NCBI RefSeq assembly: GCF_018449725.1 | Contig: NZ_JAAVVC010000005.1 | Span: 310,001-374,000 of the forward strand | DNA length: 64,000 nt | Source of the DNA: Pseudomonas sp. dw_612 | GTDB taxonomy: Bacteria > Pseudomonadota > Gammaproteobacteria > Pseudomonadales > Pseudomonadaceae | Reading direction: 5' to 3' | In this document: in pieces, positions 46,188 to 56,032 of the stretch | Layout: every line of letters starts with the position of its first letter | How positions within the stretch are numbered: position 1 is the first letter of the stretch | Translations under genes and position numbers: made by a program | Notes under the pieces: model-generated | The model's input: only the letters and a program-made list of their open reading frames with translations | Told to the model about the DNA's origin: nothing | Databases searched by the model: none

Positions 46188-48104
46188 ATGTCCATGCCTT
46201 TGCCACTGCCTGACGATCACCAATCCCTGCCCCCGGTGCTGGTCGGGCCGTTGTTGCGGCGTCTGGAGCCCACACGACTGGTGATGTGGCTTGTAGGATC
46301 CCGGGCGTTGTCGCTGACGTTGCGGCTACAAGGCATGACGGACATTTCTCTGGATGCCACGATGTGCACGGTCATCCCCGTCGGCACCCAGGCCTTTATT
46401 CACTTGATCGATGTGCCGTTGGCCGCAGCCCTGCCCTGGGACACGTTGATTGAGTACAACCTGCTGATCGACGACGCGGGCATCGCCGATTGGGCACCGC
46501 ATCTGCTCTACGGCGAGGCCCAATCTCCAAACTTCGTCCTGCGCTCAAAAATTGATCAACTGCTGCACGGATCCTGCCGTAAACCGCATCATCCGGCGGC
46601 TGACGGTTTGCTGTGTGTCGACCGCTTGTTGGCAACGAAACACGAAGCGACAGAACGCCCGGCCCTGTTGATGATGAGCGGCGATCAGGTCTACGCCGAC
46701 GATGTCGCCGGGCCGATGCTGCGGGCGATCCATGCCTTGATCCAACGGTTGGGGTTGTTTGATGAGCACCTCGAAGGCGCGGTGGTCAGTGACAGCGCCA
46801 AGCTCTACGAACACCCGGCCAGTTACTACCATCGTGCGGATTTGTTACCGGCGCTTGAGAGCAATGAAACCCTGCGCGAGCGATTTTTCGGCGGCGCCCG
46901 TAAGCCGATTTTCACCAGCAGCAGTGCCGACAATCATTTGGTGACTTTCGCTGAAGTCATTGCCATGTATCTGCTGGTCTGGTCGCCGACCGCCTGGACC
47001 TTGATCTCGCCACAATCGCCCGCACTGACGCCCGAACGAAGCGAACGTTATGCCCTGGAGCAGACGCGCATCGATCACTTCAAGTCCGAGCTGGGCGGCG
47101 TTGGCCGGGCGATGGCACACTTGCCGTGCCTGATGATTTTCGACGACCACGATATTACCGATGACTGGAATCTTTCCGCGCAATGGGAGGAAACGGCCTA
47201 CGGGCATCCGTTCTCCAAACGCATCATCGGCAACGCGCTGCTCGCCTATCTGCTGTGCCAGGGTTGGGGCAATAATCCGGATGCGTTCGGCGGTGTACTG
47301 GAGAAAACCCGTTTGTTGAGCGCCACTGAGCGTTATCTCGACAGCACGATCCAGGACGACTTGATCGACGAATTGCTGAGCTTCCAGAACTGGCATTACG
47401 TCTTGCCAACCACCCCTGCCCTGGTGGTGCTCGACACCCGCACCCGACGCTGGCGCAGCGAGATGAACCTCAAGCAACCCTCGGGCCTGCTGGACTGGGA
47501 AGCCCTCAGCGAGTTGCAACAGGAGTTGCTGGATCACCCGTCGGCAATCATCGTTTCACCGGCGCCGATCTTTGGCGTCAAGCTGATCGAAACCGTGCAA
47601 CGCGTGTTCAGCTGGTGCGGTTATCCACTGCTGGTGGACGCCGAAAACTGGATGGCCCATCGCGGCGCGGCCCAAGTCATCCTGAACATTTTCCGACACT
47701 CGCGCACACCGGGTAACTACGTGGTGCTGTCGGGTGATGTGCATTATTCCTTCGTCTACGAGGTATTGATCCGACACCGCAAGGCCGGTCCGCGCATCTG
47801 GCAAATCACCAGCAGCGGCATCAAGAATGAATTTCCCCGGGCCCTGCTCGAATGGTTTGATCGGCTCAACCGCTGGCTCTACTCGCCCCGTTCGCCGCTG
47901 AACTGGCTGACCAAACGCCGACGCATGCGTATCGTCCCGCACATTCCCGAACATGCGGAAGCGGGCGAGCGGTTATGGAATTCGGCGGGGATAGGGCAAG
48001 TGCTGTTTAATGACAAGGGCCAGCCGCGGGAGATTTATCAGCACAACGCCGATGGCTCGCCGCGTACGCGAATGGTTGCGCCTGAGTCGTCGTCGACTCG
48101 CTAA
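46188..48104 (+). CDS. PhoD-like metallophosphoesterase
   Basis: The 638-residue protein carries the PhoD-type metal motifs SGDQVYADDV, MIFDDHDITDDWNLS and LSGDVHYSFVYEV spread over residues about 165-530. No signal peptide is seen, unlike secreted alkaline phosphatase D. ATG 46188 (MSMPLPLPDDH) is preferred to an upstream in-frame codon inside the intergenic region. Substrate unknown. A REP pair follows. Confidence 0.85.
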   Translation: MSMPLPLPDDHQSLPPVLVGPLLRRLEPTRLVMWLVGSRALSLTLRLQGMTDISLDATMCTVIPVGTQAFIHLIDVPLAAALPWDTLIEYNLLIDDAGIADWAPHLLYGEAQSPNFVLRSKIDQLLHGSCRKPHHPAADGLLCVDRLLATKHEATERPALLMMSGDQVYADDVAGPMLRAIHALIQRLGLFDEHLEGAVVSDSAKLYEHPASYYHRADLLPALESNETLRERFFGGARKPIFTSSSADNHLVTFAEVIAMYLLVWSPTAWTLISPQSPALTPERSERYALEQTRIDHFKSELGGVGRAMAHLPCLMIFDDHDITDDWNLSAQWEETAYGHPFSKRIIGNALLAYLLCQGWGNNPDAFGGVLEKTRLLSATERYLDSTIQDDLIDELLSFQNWHYVLPTTPALVVLDTRTRRWRSEMNLKQPSGLLDWEALSELQQELLDHPSAIIVSPAPIFGVKLIETVQRVFSWCGYPLLVDAENWMAHRGAAQVILNIFRHSRTPGNYVVLSGDVHYSFVYEVLIRHRKAGPRIWQITSSGIKNEFPRALLEWFDRLNRWLYSPRSPLNWLTKRRRMRIVPHIPEHAEAGERLWNSAGIGQVLFNDKGQPREIYQHNADGSPRTRMVAPESSSTR

Positions 48105-48126
48105 AGTGGCATGGTGCAAATCCATT

Positions 48127-48214
48127 GGGGGAGCGGGCTTGCTCGCGAAAGCGGTACAACAGTCAACAGATGTATTGGATGTAAAGCAGCCTTCGCGAGC
48201 GAGCCCGCTCCCAC
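48127..48214. repeat. REP pair, GGAGCGGGCTTGCTCGCG family
   Basis: GGGAGCGGGCTTGCTCGCGA and the inverted copy TCGCGAGCGAGCCCGCTCCC flank about 45 bases, between the PhoD-like and VOC genes. Confidence 0.9.
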
Positions 48215-48252
48215 TTTGGATCTGCGCCGAATTCGTTTACCAAGGATGAATC

Positions 48253-48678
48253 ATGTTTGCACGGAGCAAGTCAGTCCCCGAATTAATGGTCACCGACCTT
48301 CAAAAAAGCCTGCACTTCTGGACGTCGCTGATCGGTTTCAACATCGTTTATGAACGCCCCGGTTTTGCCTACCTCGATCGACAGGGCATCCAGTTCATGC
48401 TTGAACAATACGACCCAGCCGAAGGCCAATGGCTGACCGGCCCGTTGGAAGCACCGCTGGGTCGTGGCATCAACTTTCAGATAACCGTCGATTCAGTTGA
48501 ACCCATTCTCCAGCGACTGGCCGAAGTTCAGTGGCCGTTGTTCCGCCCTTGCGCCGATGTCTGGTATCGCGCGGACGCGGTGGAAGTCGGCCAACGGGAA
48601 TTTCTGGTACAGGATCCGGACGGCTATCTGGTCCGCTTAGTGGAAAGTCTGGGGGAGCGGCCGTGTTTGAACACATAG
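48253..48678 (+). CDS. VOC-family protein (bleomycin-resistance-like)
   Basis: The 141-residue protein has the betaalphabetabetabeta pattern of the vicinal oxygen chelate fold: SVPELMVTDLQKSLHFWTSLIGFNIVYERPGFAYLDRQGIQFMLEQYD and later EFLVQDPDGYLVRLVES. Similar proteins bind bleomycin or are of unknown role. Its last 16 bases overlap the GTG start of the DedA gene, so they are coupled. Confidence 0.85.
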   Translation: MFARSKSVPELMVTDLQKSLHFWTSLIGFNIVYERPGFAYLDRQGIQFMLEQYDPAEGQWLTGPLEAPLGRGINFQITVDSVEPILQRLAEVQWPLFRPCADVWYRADAVEVGQREFLVQDPDGYLVRLVESLGERPCLNT

Positions 48679-49247
48679 ATCTCAACTACCTGCTCGGCAC
48701 TTACGGCTATTGGGCGGTGTTCTTCGGCTGTTTGCTGGAGGGCGAAACCATCCTGATTCTGGGCGGGATGGCGGCTCATCAGCACCTGCTGCACCTGTGG
48801 CCGGTGATTGGCTGGGCCAGCCTGGGCGGGATGCTGGGCGATCAGTTGCTGTTCTGGAGCGGACGTTATTTTGGTGGACGGCTGTTGCCGCGCCTGCATC
48901 GACAACAAGCGGCGATCGATCGTGTGACGGAGTTGATCGCGCGTTACCCGTCGACCTCGGTGTTTGCCGTGCGCTTTCTGTATGGCATGCGCCTGGTCGG
49001 GCCAATGGTGATTGGGGCCAGCGGTTTGTCGCCGCTGCGGTTTACGCTGTTGAATGCGCTGGGCGCGGTGGTCTGGGCCACGGTGTTCGCCAGCGCCGGG
49101 TATTGGGTCGGCCAGGCGCTGGAAACGATGTTGGGGAATTTGAAACCCTATCGTTTGCCGATTGCGCTGGGGGTTTTGGTGTTGGCGGTGGTGATTGCGT
49201 TGGTTCGGCATTGGCGGGTGAAACAGAAAGCGCGTCATGTTGGGTGA
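48663..49247 (+). CDS. DedA-family membrane protein, GTG start
   Basis: The 194-residue protein from GTG 48663 (GGGGGAGC upstream) has DedA/SNARE-associated features: LLEGETILILGGMAAHQ, GRYFGGRL, and RFLYGMRLVGPMVIGASGLSPLRF, with about five membrane helices. DedA proteins are flippases or undecaprenyl-phosphate recyclers that maintain membrane potential. The frame is open upstream only inside the VOC gene, so the GTG is chosen. Confidence 0.88.
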   Translation: MFEHIDLNYLLGTYGYWAVFFGCLLEGETILILGGMAAHQHLLHLWPVIGWASLGGMLGDQLLFWSGRYFGGRLLPRLHRQQAAIDRVTELIARYPSTSVFAVRFLYGMRLVGPMVIGASGLSPLRFTLLNALGAVVWATVFASAGYWVGQALETMLGNLKPYRLPIALGVLVLAVVIALVRHWRVKQKARHVG

Positions 49248-49293
49248 ATTGATATCAATAATCTGACCCCACTCCTACGGGGGATGGTGTTGG

Positions 49294-50469
49294 TCAAGCT
49301 GCGCTTAGCGCCCGGCAAACCCCTCTGACAATCATCTCCACTTCCCGCTCATCAATGGTCAGCGGCGGCAGCAAACGAATGGTGTTGCCCCGCGTCACGT
49401 TGATCAGCAGGCCGTGATCCCGGGCGGCGATCAGGGTCAGGTCGCGGATCGGTTGTTTGAGTTCGATGCCGATCATCAGGCCTTGGCCGCGAATCGCCAT
49501 GACGTTCGGATCGTCAGCCAGTTCGGCGCGCAATCTGGCGAGCAGGCGTTCGCCTTGCAGCCGGGCGTTTGACAGCAGGCCTTGTTCTTCGATGATGTCC
49601 AGCACGGTGCAGCCGACCCGGCAGGCCAATGGGTTACCACCGAAGGTGCTGCCATGGCTGCCGGGGGTGAACAGGTCGGCGGCGCGGCCCCGGGCCAGGC
49701 AGGCGCCGATGGGGACGCCGTTGCCCAAGCCTTTGGCCAGGGTCATGACGTCCGGGACGATGCCTTCGTGCTGGAACGCGAACCACTGGCCGGTGCGGCC
49801 GATGCCGGTCTGGATTTCATCGAGCATCAGCAGCCACGAGCGCCGGTTGCACAGTTCGCGCACAGCCTTGAGGTAACCGGGCGGCGCCAGTTGCACGCCG
49901 CTTTCGCCCTGGATCGGCTCCATCAGGATCGCCACGATTCTCGGGCCGTGGGCCTGCTGCACCTTGTCCAGCGCCTTAAGGTCGCCGAACGGTACTTTGA
50001 CGAAATCCCCCGGCAGCTCATTGAAACCCAGGCGCACCGCCGGGCCGTCGCTGGCGGACAAAGTGCCAAGAGTGCGGCCATGAAAGGCGTTTTCCATGAC
50101 CACCACCAGCGGTTGCTCGATGCCTTTGTGCCAGCCGTAAAGCCGTGCGAGTTTCAGCGCCGTCTCGTTGGCTTCGGCGCCGGAGTTGTTGAAAAACGCC
50201 CGGTCCATGCCCGAGAGCCGGGTCAGTTTTTGCGCCAGTTGCTGTTGCCAATCGATGCTGTAGAGATTCGACGTGTGCAACAGCAACCCGGCCTGTTCGC
50301 TGATGGCCGTCACGATTTTAGGATGAGAGTGGCCGACATTGGTCACTGCTACGCCCGCCACTGCATCCAGATATTCTCGACCGGCCTGGTCCCACAGGCG
50401 TGTGCCCAGGCCTTTGCTAAAGCTCAGGGCCAAAGGTTGGTAAGTGCTCATCAGGCAGGTGGCGGTCAT
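49294..50469 (-). CDS. Class III PLP aminotransferase, ArgD/acetylornithine type
   Basis: The 391-residue protein has [41 protein letters not shown] and the PLP lysine in [14 protein letters not shown]. It belongs to the acetylornithine/N-succinyldiaminopimelate aminotransferase group; fluorescent pseudomonads carry several paralogues, so the substrate is not certain. ATG 50469 has GGAG 9 bases upstream. It is divergent from a LysR regulator. Confidence 0.88.
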   Translation of the reverse strand: MTATCLMSTYQPLALSFSKGLGTRLWDQAGREYLDAVAGVAVTNVGHSHPKIVTAISEQAGLLLHTSNLYSIDWQQQLAQKLTRLSGMDRAFFNNSGAEANETALKLARLYGWHKGIEQPLVVVMENAFHGRTLGTLSASDGPAVRLGFNELPGDFVKVPFGDLKALDKVQQAHGPRIVAILMEPIQGESGVQLAPPGYLKAVRELCNRRSWLLMLDEIQTGIGRTGQWFAFQHEGIVPDVMTLAKGLGNGVPIGACLARGRAADLFTPGSHGSTFGGNPLACRVGCTVLDIIEEQGLLSNARLQGERLLARLRAELADDPNVMAIRGQGLMIGIELKQPIRDLTLIAARDHGLLINVTRGNTIRLLPPLTIDEREVEMIVRGVCRALSAA

Positions 50470-50571
50470 GGCATCAAGCTCCAGCAAGGGTTGTTGTTTT
50501 TGCAGTATGGTTAGCCACCAGAGCTGGATAAACGCTGCAATACTTCAATCATTTAAAAGTTGAGCTTGATA

Positions 50572-51477
50572 ATGGATTTGTTTCAGGCAATGACCGTTTA
50601 CGTTCGCGTGGTGGAAACCGGCAGCATGACCGCCGCCGCGTTGCAGTGCGAAATGTCCACGACCATGGTCGGCAATCACTTGCGCGCCCTGGAGCAACGT
50701 CTCGGTGTGCGTTTGCTCAACCGCACAACACGGCGCCAGCGCCTGACCGAATTTGGCACCGCGTATTACCAGCGCTGCCTCGAAGTGCTGGGGCTGGTGG
50801 AAGACTCTGAGCGCCTGGCCGAGCAGGCACTCGATGAACCAAGTGGCACGTTGCGCATCACCGCGCCGCTGACCTTCGGTACAGAACGGCTGGCGCCAGC
50901 ACTCAGCGAATTCTCGTTACGCTGTCCACGGGTCAAATTGGACGTCGTGCTCACCAACGGCCGTCCGGACCTGTTGGAGAACGGTTTCGATACGGCGATT
51001 CGCTTGGGCGCTATCGAGCCTTCCAACCTGATTGCCCGCCCACTCATCGATTACACGCTGACGATGTGCGCCTCGAAGGCATACCTGGCGCGCCGGGGCA
51101 CCCCGCAGAAACCCGAAGATCTGCAACACCACGACTGCCTGGCCTTCGCTTACCCGGAAGGCGATGACTGGCGCTCAGTGGAGAAACAATGGCGCCTGAC
51201 CGGCCCTGAAGGCGAAGTGATGGTCGCGGTCAGCGGTCCGATGCTGATCAACAGTTCGGCGGGTTTGCATCAAGCGGCACGCACCGGCATGGGCATCGTG
51301 ATGGTGCCCGATGCGCTGGTGGAACAAGACCTCGCAGACGGGAAACTCGTGGCCCTGATGCAGGATTACCAACTGCCGAGCCGGCCGATGAACCTGGTGT
51401 ATACCCAGGATCGCTACCGTTTGCCGAAACTGCGTAGCTTCGTCGACTTCGCCGTGCAGATGTGGGGCAAGCACTAG
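50572..51477 (+). CDS. LysR-type transcriptional regulator
   Basis: The 301-residue protein begins MDLFQAMTVYVRVVETGSM with a winged helix (ALEQRLGVRLLNRTTRRQRLTEFG) and a periplasmic-binding-protein-like effector domain (GTLRITAPLTFGTERLAPALSEF). It is a close LTTR of the small-molecule type. It is divergent from the aminotransferase, a likely target. Confidence 0.92.
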   Translation: MDLFQAMTVYVRVVETGSMTAAALQCEMSTTMVGNHLRALEQRLGVRLLNRTTRRQRLTEFGTAYYQRCLEVLGLVEDSERLAEQALDEPSGTLRITAPLTFGTERLAPALSEFSLRCPRVKLDVVLTNGRPDLLENGFDTAIRLGAIEPSNLIARPLIDYTLTMCASKAYLARRGTPQKPEDLQHHDCLAFAYPEGDDWRSVEKQWRLTGPEGEVMVAVSGPMLINSSAGLHQAARTGMGIVMVPDALVEQDLADGKLVALMQDYQLPSRPMNLVYTQDRYRLPKLRSFVDFAVQMWGKH

Positions 51478-51552
51478 CCGCGCCAATGCCCCATGGACTA
51501 ATCTGCTCCACGGGCGAGTCACATCGATATAGGGGCGGCAAGGAGAGCGGTG

Positions 51553-52566
51553 ATGGGCGACGCAACGGATATCGATCCGTTGAAGTTCAATCTGTCGGAC
51601 TTCAACGAAGACATGCTGCACACCATTATGGAACTGGTCAGCGACGGCATTTGGGACTGGAATGCCAACACCGGCTTCGTCTACCGCAACCCCGGGTGGT
51701 ACGAGATGCTCGGCTACACGCCGCACTCTCTGGACAACACGGTGCTGACCTGGGAAACCGTGATGCATCCCGACGATTATTCTCGGGTCATGGCGTTGTT
51801 CGATGACTATCTGAATCAGCGTGCGCCCGGCTATCAGGCCGAGTATCGCTGCCGCCGACAGGATGGCACTTACACCTGGATCGAAGATCGCGGCTATATC
51901 CTGGCGCGCAATGCCGATGGCTCGGTGGCGCGGATGGTTGGGGCGCACCGCAGCATCGAAGACAAGAAGCGCCTGCTCGAAGAACTGGAGCGGCGCAATC
52001 ATTCCCTCGAAGCCCTTGTCGAAGAACGCACCCGGGAGCTGTCCCGGGTCAATCAACAGCTGCAAATCCAACTCGAAGAAAACCGCAAACTGGCCGAAAC
52101 CGATGCCCTGACCTCGGTCGCCAATCGCTATCGCCTGGAAAAAGCCCTGCCCCAGGAATGCGATCGCGCCCAACGTTTCCGCCATCCGTTGTCGCTGATT
52201 GCCATGGACATCGACGACTTCAAGACCATCAACGATCACTACGGCCACGCGCTGGGTGATGCGGCGTTGGTGCAAGTGGTCGACTGCCTGAAAAGCTGTG
52301 TGCGTGACGGTGACTTGCTGTCTCGCTGGGGTGGTGATGAATTCATCCTGATCCTGCCCAGTACCCCGCTGGCCGATGCCCGGGAAATCGCGGAAAAAAT
52401 CCGCCATGGCCTGACGAATCTGCTGCCGGTGGGCGACTTTCAAGTGACCATGAGCTTTGGCGTGGTCCAGCGCTTTGAAGAGGAACAACAAACCGGCCTG
52501 CTGGCCAGGGCCGATCAGGCGCTGTATCGCTCGAAAGTGATGGGCAAGAATGTGATTTCGGGATGA
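51553..52566 (+). CDS. PAS-GGDEF diguanylate cyclase
   Basis: The 337-residue protein has a PAS/PAC sensor (SDGIWDWNANTGFVYRNPGWYEMLGY to about residue 145), a coiled coil (EERTRELSRVNQQLQIQLEENRKL) and a GGDEF domain with the intact signature RWGGDEFILIL. An RxxD inhibitory site (RDGD) lies five residues before GGDEF. It should make c-di-GMP and be feedback-inhibited. No membrane segment. ATG 51553 follows AAGGAG; a GTG lies just before. Confidence 0.92.
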   Translation: MGDATDIDPLKFNLSDFNEDMLHTIMELVSDGIWDWNANTGFVYRNPGWYEMLGYTPHSLDNTVLTWETVMHPDDYSRVMALFDDYLNQRAPGYQAEYRCRRQDGTYTWIEDRGYILARNADGSVARMVGAHRSIEDKKRLLEELERRNHSLEALVEERTRELSRVNQQLQIQLEENRKLAETDALTSVANRYRLEKALPQECDRAQRFRHPLSLIAMDIDDFKTINDHYGHALGDAALVQVVDCLKSCVRDGDLLSRWGGDEFILILPSTPLADAREIAEKIRHGLTNLLPVGDFQVTMSFGVVQRFEEEQQTGLLARADQALYRSKVMGKNVISG

Positions 52567-52967
52567 GTACAGTCTTGGAGATCCGTGATGTGAAGCCTTC
52601 GGAAGTTGAATCCGTGAGGCTGTTTCTGGGGCAGAACGGCTGGGGCCATCGCACCGGATCAGCAGAGCATTTCGCACAGTTGGTTGCCAATTCCCAACGC
52701 ACGGCGGTTGCCGTAAAGGATGAGCAGATCGTCGGGTTTGCTCGGGGCATCACCGATGGGTTGTCCAACGGATATCTGTCGATGGTGGTCGTGAGTGAGC
52801 AGCATCGCCGTGAAGGTGTAGGCCGTGCGCTGGTATCGCATGTGATGGGAAATAACTCCGACATCACGTGGGTTTTACGTGCAGGTCGGGAAGGTGCTTC
52901 GGGGTTTTTCTCCAACCTGGGTTTTGAGACGTCCACCATTGCCATGGAGCGCTCGCGTGGCGGGTAG
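52563..52967 (+). CDS. GNAT acetyltransferase
   Basis: The 134-residue protein has the GNAT acetyl-CoA signature (VVVSEQHRREGVGRALVSHVM, Q/RxxGxG/A) and a short C-terminal GFFSNLGFETS motif. ATG overlaps the stop of the cyclase gene as ATGA. Substrate unknown. Confidence 0.85.
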   Translation: MSTVLEIRDVKPSEVESVRLFLGQNGWGHRTGSAEHFAQLVANSQRTAVAVKDEQIVGFARGITDGLSNGYLSMVVVSEQHRREGVGRALVSHVMGNNSDITWVLRAGREGASGFFSNLGFETSTIAMERSRGG

Positions 52968-53009
52968 CCCGGTGAGCATTCATTGAAAAACAAGCGCTAA
53001 GGAAAGCCA

Positions 53010-53492
53010 ATGACTACCACCCCCGTGTATCGCCGGGCCACACCGGACGATCTACTCGCCATTTGCGAATTGGGCCAACAACTCAACAGCCTCCATCACC
53101 GCGAACGTCCGGACATTTATGCGCCAGCCACCGAAGACTTCGCGCGGGACAGCGGCCACTGGCAGCCGTACCTCGACAGCGAACATCAGGTGACCTTTCT
53201 TGCCGAACAGGCTGGCAAGGTGATTGGATTCATCACCGTGCAAGTCACTTCGTTCAACAGTCCGCTGGTTCAGCATCAACAGGTGGGCCGGGTAGGATCG
53301 GTCTGTGTTGACGACAGTGCTCGGGGTCAAGGCGTTGGACGAGCATTGATGGAGCGTGCTCAAGCCTGGGCCATCGAACAGGGCGCCACGGACCTTCGGC
53401 TCACTGTTTGGGCGTTCAACGCACCAGCACTTCGCCTGTATGAGGAGCTGGGTTATGAAATGCGCGCCTTTGAAATGGGCAAGCGCCTATAA
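53010..53492 (+). CDS. GNAT acetyltransferase
   Basis: The 160-residue protein has the acetyl-CoA motif SVCVDDSARGQGVGRALMERAQAWA and C-terminal ALRLYEELGYEMRAFEMGKRL, the RimI-like pattern. AAGGA lies upstream of ATG 53010. It is convergent with msrA. Substrate unknown. Confidence 0.87.
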   Translation: MTTTPVYRRATPDDLLAICELGQQLNSLHHRERPDIYAPATEDFARDSGHWQPYLDSEHQVTFLAEQAGKVIGFITVQVTSFNSPLVQHQQVGRVGSVCVDDSARGQGVGRALMERAQAWAIEQGATDLRLTVWAFNAPALRLYEELGYEMRAFEMGKRL

Positions 53493-54194
53493 ACCTGCCT
53501 TCACCAACACCGCCTTCTCCTGATACCGATCCGGATACAACTGCTTCAACTGCGCCACCTTCGGCATATCGTTGATCACGATGTACGGGTACGTCGGGTG
53601 CTCGGTCAGGAAGTCCTGGTGATAGTCCTCGGCCGGGTAGAAGCCGTTGTAGGTTTCCAGTTTGGTGACGATGGGTTTGTTGAACAAATGCGCGGCGTCG
53701 AGTTGGGCGATGTAGGCCTGGGCGACGCGTTGTTGTTCCTGATTTTCCGGGAAGATCGCCGAGCGATACTGAGTGCCGCTGTCAGGCCCCTGGCGGTTGA
53801 GTTCCGTGGGGTTGTGAGCCACCGAGAAGTAGATTTGCAGCAGGGTGCCATAGCTGACCTGGGTGGGGTCGAAGGTGACTTCGACGGATTCCGCATGCCC
53901 GGTATCGCCATCGCTGACTTTCTCGTATTCAGCCGTATTGGCCGCGCCCCCGGCATAACCGGAAACGGCTTTCTTCACGCCTTTGACGTGCTGGAACACA
54001 CCCTGGACGCCCCAGAAACAACCGCCCGCGAAGACCGCCGTTTCACTGTGGGCCTGGGTGGTTTCGTCGATGGTCGGTGGAGGGATGACCACGGCATCTT
54101 CAGCAGCGCCGAAGGAAAACGCCGAACATTGGCCGATAACGCTGGCCGCCGCCAGGCCCAGCAAGGTACGGCGCCAGGTAAATAAAGTTTTCAT
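53487..54194 (-). CDS. msrA: Peptide methionine-(S)-sulfoxide reductase MsrA, exported
   Basis: The 235-residue protein starts MKTLFTWRRTLLGLAAASV, a Sec or Tat-type signal, followed by the MsrA catalytic motif GGCFWG with Cys59 and by YNGFYPAEDYHQDF. It reduces S-epimers of methionine sulfoxide in periplasmic proteins. ATG 54194 gives the signal peptide; the longer frame overlaps dipZ. It is the last gene of the msrB-dipZ-msrA set. Confidence 0.92.
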   Translation of the reverse strand: MKTLFTWRRTLLGLAAASVIGQCSAFSFGAAEDAVVIPPPTIDETTQAHSETAVFAGGCFWGVQGVFQHVKGVKKAVSGYAGGAANTAEYEKVSDGDTGHAESVEVTFDPTQVSYGTLLQIYFSVAHNPTELNRQGPDSGTQYRSAIFPENQEQQRVAQAYIAQLDAAHLFNKPIVTKLETYNGFYPAEDYHQDFLTEHPTYPYIVINDMPKVAQLKQLYPDRYQEKAVLVKAGL

Positions 54195-54225
54195 GGGGCT
54201 GACTCCTTGGAAAATGAGATCGCGA

Positions 54226-55989
54226 TCAACCAAACGTAAAGGCATACGCCGAGACGCCTGGGTCGAGAAATTCGATGCTGAAGGTGCGATCCGTGACATC
54301 GCCGGACTGGCGCACCAATTGATACAAGCGTTGTTCAGTCACGCTGCCACCACCATCGGGCGCCACATCGGTGCCGTGAGCTTCGCCCGGAGCCTTGCCG
54401 TCAATCAGCACTTTGAAACGCACCGGTTTACCATCAGCGCCAGGCCCCAGCACCAGATGCAGGTCGCGAGCGTGGAAGCGGTAGACGATGCGGCTGGCTG
54501 GGGCACTTGAAGTGGCGCGTTCCGAGCCGACGTTCCATTGGCCACCGAGACTCCAGTTATTCAGGGCCAGTTGGGCCGGTGGGCTGTACGTCGCGACCTT
54601 GTCAGCCGAGAAACCTTTTTCGGGTACGAAGTTCTCCGCACGCTGATAGCCGACATAGGTTTCCGGCGACAGGACTTCCTTCATGTCCGGGGCAAGCTGA
54701 ACACCCTCGGCGCTGGCAGTGATCAGACCGTCCGCGACCTTGGTTGCCCCTGCTTCCTTCAGCAATTGTTGAATCACCCGTTCCGACTCGGCGTATTCGC
54801 CTTCGCCAAAGTGGTGATAACGAATGCGCCCCTTAGCGTCGGCAAAGTAGTGCGCCGGCCAGTACTCGTTGCTGAACGCGCGCCAGATCTTGTAATCGTT
54901 ATCGATGGCCACCGGGTAGTTGATGCCCAGGTCTTTCATGGCTTTGGTGACGTTGCCGACATTGCGTTCGAAGGCAAACTCCGGCGCATGCACGCCGATC
55001 ACCACCAGGCCCTGATCGCGATACTTCTCGGCCCAGGCTTTTACATATGGCAAGGTGCGCAGGCAGTTGATGCAGGAGTAGGTCCAGAAATCCACCAGCA
55101 CGACTTTGCCCTTCAACGCATCGGCGGTCAGCGGTGGCGAATTGAGCCACTGTACGGCGCCATCCAGCGGTGGGAGGTTGCCCTCAACCGGCAGCGTGCC
55201 TGGGTTTTTGTCAGCAACTTGCATGGCACTGCCCGAGGCCGGAAGTGCCGCGCTGTTGTTCGGTGATTTGCCGGCCAGGCGCCCGACCAGGGCCTGTTCG
55301 ATACTACCGGTGGACGCCGTCGAAACCCGTGCCAGAATCCCGGTGTCCAGCCCCAGCGCAATCGCGGCCACACCGGCCAGCATCATGGCGCCAAGCCCTT
55401 TGCGCACCCACTCGCCTGCACCGATCGAGCGTTTCATCGCAGCGAATACCTTGCCGCCCAGCAACAGCGCTACGGCCAGGGAGGTTGCAGCACCGGCGGC
55501 GTACGCCAGCAGCAACAACGTGGTGCCGATGCTCGCCCCTTGCAACGCCGCACCCGTCAGCACCAATCCGAGGATCGGCCCGGCGCAAGGTGCCCAGAGC
55601 AGGCCCGTGGCCACGCCGATCAGAAACGAAGCACCGGGACGCGGCCGAGCATCGGCGCCCGCCACTTCCGACAACCGACTGCCCGCCGCCACCAATGGAC
55701 GCGTCAGACGGTCGGCCAGTTTTGGCAGCAACAGCGTCAGGCCGAACAGCGCCACGAACACCAGTGCAAGCCAGCGGCCGTACTGATTGAGCTGCACCAC
55801 CCAGCCGCCGCCCACCGCTGCCAACGTGGCGACAAGGGCGAAGGTCATGGCCATCCCCACCAGCAGCGGCAAGCCACTTTTCACAAACGGCTGCCCGGTG
55901 CGCGCGAAGACAAACGGCAATACCGGCAGGATGCACGGGCTGACAATGGTCAGCACACCACCGAGATAAGACAGAACCAGAAGCCACAT
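54226..55989 (-). CDS. dipZ: DipZ: CcdA-like membrane domain fused to thioredoxin-like domain
   Basis: The 587-residue protein has a CcdA/DsbD-like membrane part (VLTIVSPCILPVLPFVFARTG and LLWAPCAGPILGLVL with the two redox cysteines, about six helices), then a thioredoxin-like domain with CINC (YSCINCLRTLPYVKAW) and a C-terminal beta domain. It moves electrons from cytosolic thioredoxin to the periplasm. ATG 55989 is used; ATGs 15 bases upstream are possible. It would feed MsrA and MsrB. Confidence 0.88.
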   Translation of the reverse strand: MWLLVLSYLGGVLTIVSPCILPVLPFVFARTGQPFVKSGLPLLVGMAMTFALVATLAAVGGGWVVQLNQYGRWLALVFVALFGLTLLLPKLADRLTRPLVAAGSRLSEVAGADARPRPGASFLIGVATGLLWAPCAGPILGLVLTGAALQGASIGTTLLLLAYAAGAATSLAVALLLGGKVFAAMKRSIGAGEWVRKGLGAMMLAGVAAIALGLDTGILARVSTASTGSIEQALVGRLAGKSPNNSAALPASGSAMQVADKNPGTLPVEGNLPPLDGAVQWLNSPPLTADALKGKVVLVDFWTYSCINCLRTLPYVKAWAEKYRDQGLVVIGVHAPEFAFERNVGNVTKAMKDLGINYPVAIDNDYKIWRAFSNEYWPAHYFADAKGRIRYHHFGEGEYAESERVIQQLLKEAGATKVADGLITASAEGVQLAPDMKEVLSPETYVGYQRAENFVPEKGFSADKVATYSPPAQLALNNWSLGGQWNVGSERATSSAPASRIVYRFHARDLHLVLGPGADGKPVRFKVLIDGKAPGEAHGTDVAPDGGGSVTEQRLYQLVRQSGDVTDRTFSIEFLDPGVSAYAFTFG

Positions 55990-56032
55990 AGCATCGACCT
56001 GCATCAAGTGAAAGAAAGTAAGTGGTTGCGGA